A stretch of 7,992 nucleotides of DNA from Candidatus Desantisbacteria bacterium CG2_30_40_21 (GCA_001873945.1 MNYI01000111.1:1-7992), one strand, 5' to 3'; counted from the first letter of the stretch, positions 1-6,884 are shown. Notes: a model not told the origin generated them from the sequence alone. Made by a program: numbers and translations.

Positions 1-441
1 GAAGCAATCGAATCCGTGCCGGTTGCGGTAAATCAAGCACGGATGAATACAACTAACACGGCTGGAACAATGACACCTGCACCGGTTGTGGTGACTCAAG
101 CCCGGCTGGATACGATCAGCACGGTTGAAGCAATCGAACCCGTGCCGGTTGCGGTAAATCAAGCACGGATGAATACAACTGACACGGCTGAAACAATTGC
201 ACCTGCACCGGCTGTGGTGACTCAAGCCCGGCTGGATACGATCAGTACGGTTGAAACGATCGAACCCATGCCAGTTATGGCAAACCAGCCCCGACCAGAC
301 TCAATTAATGCAACTGGAACAACCCAGCCCGTGCCAGTTACGATAAATCAACCTCAGATGAATACAATCAACACAACCAAAACAACTGACCCTGTGCCAA
401 TTACAATGAATCAGCCTCAATTGAATACAGTAGGCACGATT
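1..441 (+). repeat. In-frame 63-bp tandem repeat with a 126-bp higher-order duplication
   Basis: Seven copies of a 21-residue unit, with pattern P-V-P-V-x-x-N/T-Q-x-R/Q-x-N/D-T, can be laid out with the conserved Gln at window residues 12, 33, 54, 75, 96, 117 and 138. At DNA level bases 1-126 and 127-252 are near-identical (I count about 7 differences in 126), each holding one N-Q-A-R-M-N-type and one T-Q-A-R-L-D-type unit. Copies after 252 are more diverged. This suggests an old 63-bp expansion followed by a recent 126-bp duplication. The array probably extends upstream of the window. No phase break occurs, so length changes would keep the reading frame. Confidence 0.9.
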
Positions 442-1050
442 AGTATTGACCATGATATGAAAGTAATGGATAAAATTAAGGAAGGAATAGAAAGAATATT
501 ATTCAGGAATAATAATACCACAGATATAAGCATGGGTATGGGAAATGAGCAAACAGGGACATCCTTTAATACCCATAATGAGCCTTTAATGGAAGAGGTA
601 TCCTTTGCAACGGCATGGCAAAACCATCCAGATTTAGCAAAAGAGATTATTGATAAATTGATACAAGAGATAAATATTAATTTTAAGGATGAAGTTACTC
701 AAATGCATATCCAATTAAAGCCTGAATATCTGGGAGAATTGGACATTATGTTTTCTATGAAAGAAGAAGGATTGGCCACTACATTCTGGGTTCAGAATAC
801 CCAAATCAAAGAATTAATTGAATCAAATCTTGGAATGTTAAGGAATGTCTTGGGAACATTGGGGATAGGTATAAATCTGATTAATGTTTTTATTAAGGAT
901 GAAAATTCATGGGATAAACAAAAGCGGACAGATTTATTATCTTTTGGTCCTCGTAGTTTGAAGGAAAAGAAACGACAAATAAATATAGATATAACTAATA
1001 TTCCTATTGTCTGGAAAAGGGATGCAGGTGTAATTGATTTTGTGGCGTAA
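1..1050 (+). CDS. FliK-like flagellar hook-length control protein, C-terminal part (partial, 5' end outside window)
   Basis: The frame is open from base 1 and the repeat pattern is already running there, so the gene starts upstream; the GTG at 16 is only an in-frame codon inside a repeat. Visible are 349 codons. Residues 1 to about 147 are a Pro/Val/Thr/Gln-rich low-complexity repeat with a 21-residue period, expected to be disordered. About residues 200-300 resemble the FliK C-terminal domain (Flg_hook family): a helix, then MHIQLKPEYLGELDIMF (compare the family pattern L-x-P-x-x-L-G-x-[VL]), a strand, and a helix ending near INLINVFI. In known FliK this domain switches the export gate from hook to filament substrates, while the variable Pro-rich N-terminal region acts as the ruler. 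A basic tail of about 50 residues follows. No other flagellar gene is visible, so the name rests on this domain; a FliK-domain protein of other use is possible. Confidence 0.72.
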   Translation, partial: EAIESVPVAVNQARMNTTNTAGTMTPAPVVVTQARLDTISTVEAIEPVPVAVNQARMNTTDTAETIAPAPAVVTQARLDTISTVETIEPMPVMANQPRPDSINATGTTQPVPVTINQPQMNTINTTKTTDPVPITMNQPQLNTVGTISIDHDMKVMDKIKEGIERILFRNNNTTDISMGMGNEQTGTSFNTHNEPLMEEVSFATAWQNHPDLAKEIIDKLIQEININFKDEVTQMHIQLKPEYLGELDIMFSMKEEGLATTFWVQNTQIKELIESNLGMLRNVLGTLGIGINLINVFIKDENSWDKQKRTDLLSFGPRSLKEKKRQINIDITNIPIVWKRDAGVIDFVA

Positions 1051-1064
1051 TTTGCTGTTAATCA

Positions 1065-1230
1065 GTAACTACTCAAGAAGAGAGAAATTTACCACGAAGA
1101 CACTGAGACACGGAGAGACACAGAAGATTTCCGATATTTTTATGGCAAAGGAAAAATGAAAAATAAGGGTATTTCTCATCAATTCTCTGTTTTTCTCTGT
1201 GTCTCCGTGTCTTCGTGGTGAGTAGTTACA
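1065..1230. mobile_element. MITE-like foldback element 1 with 7-bp flanking direct repeat
   Basis: The outer ends are perfect inverted repeats: GTAACTACTCA at 1065-1075 and its complement at 1219-1229. They continue inward as an imperfect stem: CCACGAAGACAC at 1092-1103 pairs with 1207-1218, and the ACACGGAGAGACACAGA tract near 1108-1124 pairs with about 1187-1206. The left arm has an extra 16 bases (1076-1091) and an extra 8 bases near 1104. TTAATCA stands directly left (1058-1064) and again at 1231-1237, one base after the right arm, which looks like a target-site duplication. There is no room for a transposase, so any movement would be in trans. From memory, CACGAAGACACGGAGACAC-type repeats are widely dispersed in environmental bacterial genomes. 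The element fills the fliK-like/uvrB gap. Confidence 0.7.
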
Positions 1231-1251
1231 TTAATCACAAGGATTTTAACC

Positions 1252-3201
1252 ATGAATGATACCATGTTCCAATTAATCAATCCATTTCTTCCTTCCGGTG
1301 ATCAGCCAAAGGCAATATCCCAATTAGTCACAGGATTAAATCAGGGATTAAAAGATCAGATATTGCTGGGTGTTACCGGTTCAGGCAAGACATTTACCAT
1401 TGCCAATGTTATTGCCCAAACAAACAGGCCTACCATGGTTATCTCTCATAACAAGACCCTTGCAGCACAGCTTTATAATGAATTTAAGACATTATTCCCT
1501 CATAATGCTGTCTGTTATTTTGTCAGTTACTATGATTACTATCAGCCAGAGGCATACCTGCCTGCAAGCGATACCTACATTGAAAAGGATTCAGCCATTA
1601 ATGATGAATTAGACAGGCTGCGATTGGAGGCTACTTGCACCCTGATCTCTCGAAGGGATGTGATTATTGTTTCCAGTGTTTCCTGTATTTATAATATTGG
1701 CTCTTCAGAGGAATATAAAGAGGCATATCTTCTGGTTCAAAAAGGGGATATTGTCAGGCGGGAAATTATCCTGAAAAAACTGATTGAAATATATTATGAA
1801 CGCAATGATATTGACTTCTGTCGTGGAAAATTTCGTGTCAGAGGGGATACTATTGAAATATTTCCATCGTATAGCCAGACTGCCCATCGGATTGAGATGT
1901 TTGGGGATGAGATTGAACGAATAAGTGAAATTTCGCCGGTGAGCGGTCAGAGAATCCGGGAACAGGACACACTCCTTGTTTATCCGGCAAAACACTTTGT
2001 AACAACAAGACCAAGGATTGAAAGGGCGATCTTGTCTATTGAAGAGGAATTAGAAAGAAGGCTGATTGAATTATATGCAATGAATAAGCCATTAGAAGCT
2101 CAACGGTTGGAATCAAGGACAAGGTATGACCTCGAATTGCTCAGGGAAACCGGAGGCTGTCGCGGCATAGAAAATTATTCCAGACACTTTGACGGCAGAG
2201 TGGCAGGGATGAGGCCATGGACATTGATTGATTACTTTCCGGACGATTTTCTTCTGGTTATTGATGAATCCCATGTATCCATCCCTCAAATCAAGGCTAT
2301 GTATGCAGGTGATCTGGCAAGAAAAGAGAACCTGATCAGGTATGGTTTTCGTCTCCCATCAGCCTATGATAATCGGCCGTTAAGGTTTCCTGAATTTGAG
2401 CAACTCATGCCTCAAACAATTTTTGTTTCGGCTACACCCGGTCCATATGAATTGGAAAGGACATCACAGGTTGTAGAGCAGATTATTAGACCAACAGGCT
2501 TGGTTGACCCAGTGATAGAGGTAAGACCAATAAATGGACAAATTCAGGATTTAATGAATGAGATGCAACAACATATTCAGGCTCATCATCGGGTATTGAT
2601 TACTACCCTGACCAAGAAAATGGCTGAGGATCTGGCTGATTATCTGACTAAGGAGGGGTTGCAAGTTCGATACCTGCATTCAGAAATAAAGACCTTGCAG
2701 CGGGTTGAAATCCTGCGGGATTTAAGAAAGGGTAAATTTGATGTGCTGGTGGGCATAAACCTCTTGCGGGAGGGTCTGGATTTACCGGAGGTTTCGTTAG
2801 TGGCTATCCTTGATGCAGACAAAGAAGGGTTCTTGCGTTCAGACACATCCTTGATTCAGGTGGTGGGAAGGTGTGCCAGAAATGTGGAGGCAAAAGTGAT
2901 TATGTATGCAGACTCAATTACCGGCTCCATGCAAAGGACAATAGATGAAACCAATCGCAGGCGGAATATTCAAACGGAATATAATCAGTCTCACGGCATT
3001 ATTCCACAAACCATTAAAAAAGAAATCTCCGAAACACTTGTGCCGCAATTAGTAAAAGAGGTAAGAATAAAATGTCAGGTTAAGGGTAATAAGACAGCAA
3101 TTATTAAAGAGTTGGAAAAAGAGATGGCTGAGGCAGCAAAACGGATGGATTATGAATATGCAGCGGTGCTGAGGGATGAGATTATGGGGATGCGGGAATA
3201 G
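1252..3201 (+). CDS. uvrB: UvrABC excinuclease subunit B
   Basis: UvrB is the damage-verifying helicase-like subunit of nucleotide excision repair; UvrA loads it on damaged DNA and it recruits UvrC for the two incisions. The 649-residue product is near the usual length (about 660-670). Seen in order: Walker A GVTGSGKT (40-47); the beta-hairpin region rich in Tyr, SYYDYYQPEAYLPASDTYIE (92-111), which clamps the DNA strand; the UvrA/UvrC-interacting middle; DESH Walker B (338-341); GINLLREGLDLPE (motif V); motif VI QVVGRCARN (536-544) with both Arg kept; and a complete C-terminal UVR motif (about 615-649) for UvrC contact. ATG 1252 is preceded by AAGGA at 1239-1243 with 8-base spacing; an in-frame ATG at 1264 is less likely. 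A foldback element ends 22 bases before the start, so promoter signals lie in it or further upstream. I see no classical LexA box just upstream. Confidence 0.98.
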   Translation: MNDTMFQLINPFLPSGDQPKAISQLVTGLNQGLKDQILLGVTGSGKTFTIANVIAQTNRPTMVISHNKTLAAQLYNEFKTLFPHNAVCYFVSYYDYYQPEAYLPASDTYIEKDSAINDELDRLRLEATCTLISRRDVIIVSSVSCIYNIGSSEEYKEAYLLVQKGDIVRREIILKKLIEIYYERNDIDFCRGKFRVRGDTIEIFPSYSQTAHRIEMFGDEIERISEISPVSGQRIREQDTLLVYPAKHFVTTRPRIERAILSIEEELERRLIELYAMNKPLEAQRLESRTRYDLELLRETGGCRGIENYSRHFDGRVAGMRPWTLIDYFPDDFLLVIDESHVSIPQIKAMYAGDLARKENLIRYGFRLPSAYDNRPLRFPEFEQLMPQTIFVSATPGPYELERTSQVVEQIIRPTGLVDPVIEVRPINGQIQDLMNEMQQHIQAHHRVLITTLTKKMAEDLADYLTKEGLQVRYLHSEIKTLQRVEILRDLRKGKFDVLVGINLLREGLDLPEVSLVAILDADKEGFLRSDTSLIQVVGRCARNVEAKVIMYADSITGSMQRTIDETNRRRNIQTEYNQSHGIIPQTIKKEISETLVPQLVKEVRIKCQVKGNKTAIIKELEKEMAEAAKRMDYEYAAVLRDEIMGMRE

Positions 3202-3213
3202 GGGGAGATTAAC

Positions 3214-3228
3214 GAACCGGGACGGTTC
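3214..3228. promoter_or_regulatory. Short dyad downstream of uvrB, upstream of the operon promoter
   Basis: GAACCG at 3214-3219 and CGGTTC at 3223-3228 form a 6-bp inverted repeat around a 3-base centre. No T-tract follows, so it is a poor intrinsic terminator. It lies about 40 bases before the -35 box of the signalling operon and could be an operator, or chance. Confidence 0.25.
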
Positions 3229-3266
3229 AGCTACTGTTGCGGTTACCGAGTTGGTTAAAAAACTGA

Positions 3267-3295
3267 TTGACTTTTACAGCCAGTTAGCGTATAAT
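3267..3295 (+). promoter_or_regulatory. Near-consensus sigma-70 promoter for the signalling operon
   Basis: TTGACT (3267-3272, 5 of 6 consensus) and TATAAT (3290-3295, 6 of 6) are separated by exactly 17 bases. Transcription would start near 3302, giving a leader of about 50 bases before the ATG at 3353. It is the only strong promoter match I found in the window and it precedes the first gene of the overlapping three-gene set, so all three are probably expressed from it. Such a strong match suggests basal expression unless it is repressed. Confidence 0.75.
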
Positions 3296-3312
3296 GCCTT
3301 TGTGCCTTGAGT

Positions 3313-3347
3313 GGGTTGAGAAACCCGTCATTCGTTACATTTGGAGG
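3313..3347 (+). promoter_or_regulatory. 5' leader: GAGA-tetraloop hairpin and Shine-Dalgarno
   Basis: In the predicted leader, GGGTT (3313-3317) pairs with AACCC (3322-3326) around the loop GAGA (3318-3321), a GNRA tetraloop. A strong ribosome site GGAGG follows at 3343-3347, 5 bases before ATG 3353. This site decides the start: the in-frame TTG at 3341 overlaps the Shine-Dalgarno itself and cannot be the start. The hairpin may only stabilise the message 5' end; it does not hide the ribosome site. Confidence 0.5.
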
Positions 3348-3352
3348 AAATT

Positions 3353-4282
3353 ATGCCAAAAAAGATATGTCAAATAATATGCTTGTTTATTACACTTCTG
3401 TTGTTTCATAATATGACATGCTTTGCCCTTGAGAAGACAACGGTCTCGGTTGTCTTCTCATCTGACATGGAGGCATATCATCAAGCATGGGAAGGATTTA
3501 ATGAGTTTTTTAAGAAAAATGGCGTGAATTTGAGTGTTTCTACCTATAATCTGGCAAATGATGATCCGGAAACAGTAATCCTGAGAATAAAAAAGGAAAA
3601 ACCACCAATAGTTTTTGCCCTCGGCACAAGGGCATTAAAACTACTAAAGATGAGGGTAGGGGAGATTCCCATTATTGTCTGCATGGTTATTAATCAAGAT
3701 GAGATTAATGGTGCAAATATTACTGGTGTTACCCTATCTATCCCAACAATGATAAAACTTCAATGGATTAATGAAAACCTTTCACAAACAAAAAGGATTG
3801 GCTTGATTTACTCAATAGAAACCGCTGAACTTGTTGCAAAAATTTCTCAAGATTGCAAGAAATCTGGCTATGAGGTTGTTGCTCAAAAGATAAACTCTGG
3901 TGAAGAAATAACCTGGGCACTCCAAAAAATAGCCTCCAGAATAGATTGCTTTCTCATGGTTCCGGACGCAAGGATATATTTCCCTAAATCCATAGAATAT
4001 TTGCTCATGGAAGGCTTAAAGAGAAAATTTGCAGTTATCGGGCTTTCCTCGTTTTATACTAAGGCAGGGGCATTTGTTTCTTTTGATTGTGATTATCAAG
4101 ACATTGGGAGACAGACAGCAGCGATGGCCATGAAGATACTTAATGGACAAAGCCCAACTGATATTCCTTCCGAATCCCCCCGCAAGACTACATTTTCCTT
4201 AAATCTATTGGTTGCTGAAAAAATAGGCATTAAAATTCCTCCGGTAGTCATCAAAGAGGCTAAGGAGGTGTTTGGCAGATGA
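3353..4282 (+). CDS. ABC_sub_bind (TrpX-like) periplasmic binding protein, probable sensor partner
   Basis: A 309-residue exported protein. Residues 1-25 are a Sec signal peptide (MPKK, hydrophobic core 8-18, likely cut after CFA at 25); no good lipobox. The mature part fits the two-lobed ABC_sub_bind family: SVVFSSDMEAYHQAWEGF at the start, VFALGTRALKLL near 87-98, ITGVTLSIP, RIGLIYS beginning the second lobe, MVPDARIYFP, and the family's C-terminal signature GAFVSFDCDYQDIGRQ (from 239) through LNGQSPTDIP. Members with known ligands bind small molecules such as aromatic amino acids for ABC import; the ligand here cannot be read. No permease or ATPase gene is adjacent. Instead the stop overlaps the ATG of a sensor kinase (ATGA), so I infer it presents a ligand to that kinase rather than to a transporter. 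Confidence 0.85.
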   Translation: MPKKICQIICLFITLLLFHNMTCFALEKTTVSVVFSSDMEAYHQAWEGFNEFFKKNGVNLSVSTYNLANDDPETVILRIKKEKPPIVFALGTRALKLLKMRVGEIPIIVCMVINQDEINGANITGVTLSIPTMIKLQWINENLSQTKRIGLIYSIETAELVAKISQDCKKSGYEVVAQKINSGEEITWALQKIASRIDCFLMVPDARIYFPKSIEYLLMEGLKRKFAVIGLSSFYTKAGAFVSFDCDYQDIGRQTAAMAMKILNGQSPTDIPSESPRKTTFSLNLLVAEKIGIKIPPVVIKEAKEVFGR

Positions 4283-5673
4283 GGATTAATATTACACATA
4301 AAATAATCTTTCTGTTTATCCTGTTAATCAGTACCTTAAGTATAATCATTGGCTTTTTTTCCTTTAATTATGGAAAACAGGCATTAATGATAGAGTTTGA
4401 TGATAGGGCAAAGGCATTGGTCAAGAGTTTGGCTTTGAATTGTGAATATCCTGTCTTGTTTGACAATAAAGATATGCTTTCCTCAATAGGTGCGAATGTT
4501 TTAAGCCTGAAGGATGTTATTTTTTGTGAGATTAGGAATGAGAAAGGACAGGTACTGTTCAAAAAGGGAATAAAAAATAAACCGTATAACCATGAATATA
4601 CGGCTGTTATTCAGACGGAAAAGGTTAACGATGTTGAGGAGGGATTGGTTCTGGGTAATGGTCAGATAAGAAAGTTTGAAAAGATTGGCAGGATACAGCT
4701 TATTCTTTCATTGGATAATATAAGGGATAGATTACTGAGTATTCAGCGAGCACTGATATTAATCATCAGCCTTGGTATTATTGTGGCATCCATGGCAATT
4801 ACCTTATTGCTCAGGTTTGTGTTAGGCAACCCCATTGATAAATTAGTTACAGACACAAGGATTGTTTCCATGGGTAATCTTGATTATAAGATAGTCATGA
4901 ATACAAAGGATGAGATTGGCTCCTTGGCTATTGCCTTTAATGAGATGCTCAATGCTCTGAAGATAACACAAAATAAACTTATCAAGACAGAGAAAATGAC
5001 TGCTGTGGTACAAATAGTTTCAGAGGCTGCCCATGAGATACGAAACCCTTTAATGGTGATTAGCTCAGGGATTTATCTGCTGAAGAAGGTAATTTGCGAA
5101 GAAAATCCTATTGTTCCAAAAACTATTAAGCAGATAGAGGACGCTGTGTCTCGAATGTCTCTGTTTATTGAGGATCTCTTGCATTTCTCCAGACCCATTG
5201 AATTAAAGATGGATAAGGTAAAGATAAATGAGGTGATTAAGGTTGCCATCAGTGAATTGTCAGAAGGGCTTTTTTTTGGGGTAGATATGAAACAGGAATT
5301 AGCAGATAATATCCCGGAAATCCTTGCGGATTCTAATCGACTTAAACAGGTTGTGGTTAATCTTGTCAAAAATGCAGTTGAAGCCATGAAGGAAGTGGTA
5401 GGTAAAAAGCTGGAAGTGAGAAGTGAAAAGGAAGGGAATTTTATTAAGATAAGCGTCTCTGATACAGGTAAGGGTATACCAGCAGAAGAGATAGCCAGTG
5501 TCTTTGACCCATTCCATACCACCAAGAAAAAAGGGATGGGATTGGGTCTTAGTATCTGCAATCGTTTTGTTGAGGCACATGGCGGTAGGATAGAGGTGGA
5601 AAGTGAGGTTGGGAAAGGGACGAGGTTTGTGGTGTGGCTTGCCGGGGAGACAATAAAAGAGGAGGAAAAATGA
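4279..5673 (+). CDS. Membrane sensor histidine kinase (CHASE8-like, HAMP, HisKA, HATPase)
   Basis: A 464-residue inner-membrane kinase. TM1 is about 9-30 and TM2 about 158-178; the 125-residue loop between faces the periplasm. Its first half (IEFDDRAKALVKSLALNCEY, then VLFDNKDM and a V-x-x-x-I-x-x-x-x-G-x-x-L-F pattern) resembles CHASE8 sensor domains. HAMP follows (about 183-235, NPIDKL to FNEML). HisKA has the H-box AAHEIRNPL with phosphoacceptor His252. HATPase has the N box with N365, G1 DTGKGI (395-400), F box FDPFHTTKKKG and G2 GMGLGL (419-424), so the kinase looks active. AAGGAGG at 4262-4268 sets ATG 4279, and the gene overlaps its upstream neighbour by 4 bases. No response regulator is in the window; the H-box type is NtrB-like, so a partner encoded elsewhere is expected. 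Binding of the upstream periplasmic protein to the outer loop is inference. Confidence 0.92.
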   Translation: MRINITHKIIFLFILLISTLSIIIGFFSFNYGKQALMIEFDDRAKALVKSLALNCEYPVLFDNKDMLSSIGANVLSLKDVIFCEIRNEKGQVLFKKGIKNKPYNHEYTAVIQTEKVNDVEEGLVLGNGQIRKFEKIGRIQLILSLDNIRDRLLSIQRALILIISLGIIVASMAITLLLRFVLGNPIDKLVTDTRIVSMGNLDYKIVMNTKDEIGSLAIAFNEMLNALKITQNKLIKTEKMTAVVQIVSEAAHEIRNPLMVISSGIYLLKKVICEENPIVPKTIKQIEDAVSRMSLFIEDLLHFSRPIELKMDKVKINEVIKVAISELSEGLFFGVDMKQELADNIPEILADSNRLKQVVVNLVKNAVEAMKEVVGKKLEVRSEKEGNFIKISVSDTGKGIPAEEIASVFDPFHTTKKKGMGLGLSICNRFVEAHGGRIEVESEVGKGTRFVVWLAGETIKEEEK

Positions 5674-6713
5674 TGGCAAAAAAATTAATTAGCGAGGTAT
5701 TAACACAGAATGTGGTTTCGGTTAGCCCTGAAACACCAGCAATGGTCGTTGTCTCTATCATGAGGGAAAAAAAGATAAGCTGTGTTTTGGTTGTAGAGGA
5801 TAAAAAACCTGTGGGGATATTTACTGAAAGAAACCTTGTCCAGTTGTTGCATCAAGGGGAGGAGATAGGGGATAAAAAGATTGAGGAGGTAATGAGCAAG
5901 CCTGTCTTAACCGCAGAACGAAGTACCAATATCTATCAGGCGCACGATCTCCTTGAAAAAAATGGTATGCGGCATCTGGTGATTGTAAATTCTGATGGCA
6001 ATGTTGCTGGTGTGGTAACACAGACAGATATTATAGATAACCTTGAGGCTGAATATTTTCTGGAACGCAAAGACCTTTCAAGGATAATGACTAAGAATGT
6101 GGTTACCCTAAAAAGGGGGCAATTGGTACAGGATGCCATAGATGTTATGGCTAAGATTTTGGTTAGCTGTGTTCTGGTAGAGGATAACAATGTCCCTGTA
6201 GGGATATTAACCGAACGGGATATAACCAGATTATTTCATGAGAATAAAAGCATAGGAAACTTAAAGATTGAAGAGGTGATGAGCCAGCCTGTCCAAACCA
6301 TATCACAGGGGACGAACCTTTACGAGATTACCATGCTCATGACTCAAAAAAAGATTCGTAGGTTGGTTGTTGTGGATAATGATGGCTGCATTGTTGGTAT
6401 TATCACTCAATATGACATTATCAAGGAACTGGAATGGAACTATATACAATCATTGCATGAGATTATTCAAGAAAAAGAGGAAGAGCTTATCAAGGCAGAG
6501 AAATTGGCAACTACACTTCAAATTACCAGAGAGGTTGCCCATGAAATCCGTAACCCCTTGCAGGTGCTATCTGCCGGACTCTACTATCTGCGAAAGATTT
6601 CTGCAGAGGATGATGTCAATAGCCATAAGGCAATAGAGCGGATGAATAACGCTGTTTCAAGGATAAATGGGTTTGTGGATAATTTGGTGCATGAGGCACA
6701 TAATCAGGGGTAG
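5673..6713 (+). CDS. Four-CBS-domain protein fused to a HisKA phosphoacceptor domain, no ATPase domain
   Basis: A cytoplasmic protein of 346 residues with no membrane segment. Four CBS domains lie at about 5-60, 69-125, 135-188 and 198-254, making two Bateman pairs. Each keeps the T-x-x-[DN] adenosyl-ribose motif: T51-N54, T116-D119, T180-D183, T245-D248. A charged, probably coiled linker (about 255-277) leads into a HisKA domain with H-box VAHEIRNPL, His290. The protein stops at 346, just after the second HisKA helix, so it has the phosphoacceptor and dimer helices but cannot bind ATP for autophosphorylation. ATG 5673 is 7 bases after AGGAGG (5660-5665); ATG 5670 is also possible. The start overlaps the kinase stop. 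Likely role, inferred: nucleotide-sensing partner or phosphate donor/acceptor for the upstream kinase. Alternatively it is a kinase truncated by rearrangement, as a foldback element begins 5 bases after the stop. Confidence 0.88.
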   Translation: MAKKLISEVLTQNVVSVSPETPAMVVVSIMREKKISCVLVVEDKKPVGIFTERNLVQLLHQGEEIGDKKIEEVMSKPVLTAERSTNIYQAHDLLEKNGMRHLVIVNSDGNVAGVVTQTDIIDNLEAEYFLERKDLSRIMTKNVVTLKRGQLVQDAIDVMAKILVSCVLVEDNNVPVGILTERDITRLFHENKSIGNLKIEEVMSQPVQTISQGTNLYEITMLMTQKKIRRLVVVDNDGCIVGIITQYDIIKELEWNYIQSLHEIIQEKEEELIKAEKLATTLQITREVAHEIRNPLQVLSAGLYYLRKISAEDDVNSHKAIERMNNAVSRINGFVDNLVHEAHNQG

Positions 6714-6718
6714 ATAAT

Positions 6719-6884
6719 GTATACTCAAGTGGGGCATAAATTGCGTTTTTCGCTGGTCTTAATCAACGATAGCTGTGTTGTTCAGGTGAGCAATAGTATA
6801 TACTATTGCTCACCTTCACGCCTTGCTCTCCTTGATTAATCCTCACTTGAGAAAAATCGCAATTTATGCCCCACTTGAGTATAC
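6719..6884. repeat. Foldback element 2, nested inverted repeat
   Basis: The outer arms, 6719-6745 and 6858-6884, are perfect 27-base inverted repeats starting GTATACTCAAGTGGGG. Inside, TAATCAA (6760-6766) faces TTGATTA (6832-6838), and a 30-bp palindrome sits near the centre. CTCAAGTG recurs inverted inside the right half (about 6843-6850). No open frame of note fits. GTATAC at each end is itself palindromic, so a target duplication cannot be told from the arm. The whole gap between the CBS-HisKA gene and the toxin-antitoxin pair is this element plus about 80 bases that I cannot assign. Confidence 0.8.
6785..6814. terminator. Perfect 30-bp palindrome, possible stem for transcript ends
   Basis: GGTGAGCAATAGTAT (6785-6799) is followed directly by its exact complement (6800-6814). 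As RNA it gives a strong hairpin from either strand. There is no U-run after it, so it is not a classical intrinsic terminator. It could equally be the core of the foldback element or a protein-binding site. Confidence 0.35.

Noticed and set aside
16..18. GTG as the start of the FliK-like gene
   Set aside because: The frame is open through base 1 and codons 1-5 match the repeat unit seen again at 127, so the gene begins upstream.
3200..3262. Possible c-di-GMP (GEMM) riboswitch, suggested by GCGGTTACCGAG
   Set aside because: Only the tail-like GGTTACCG is present; the conserved core with its GACGCAAAGCC-type segment is absent, and it lies upstream of the promoter.
3341..3343. TTG as start of the binding protein
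   Set aside because: It overlaps the GGAGG ribosome site that serves ATG 3353; the signal peptide also begins naturally at MPKK.
5634..5636. GTG as start of the CBS-HisKA protein
   Set aside because: It would overlap the kinase gene by 40 bases with no ribosome site, while AGGAGG at 5660-5665 serves ATG 5670/5673.
5073..5679. Long open frames on the minus strand across the kinase gene
   Set aside because: They are antisense to well-supported catalytic motifs, have no ribosome site worth noting, and encode low-complexity Ser/Phe/Pro-rich products.
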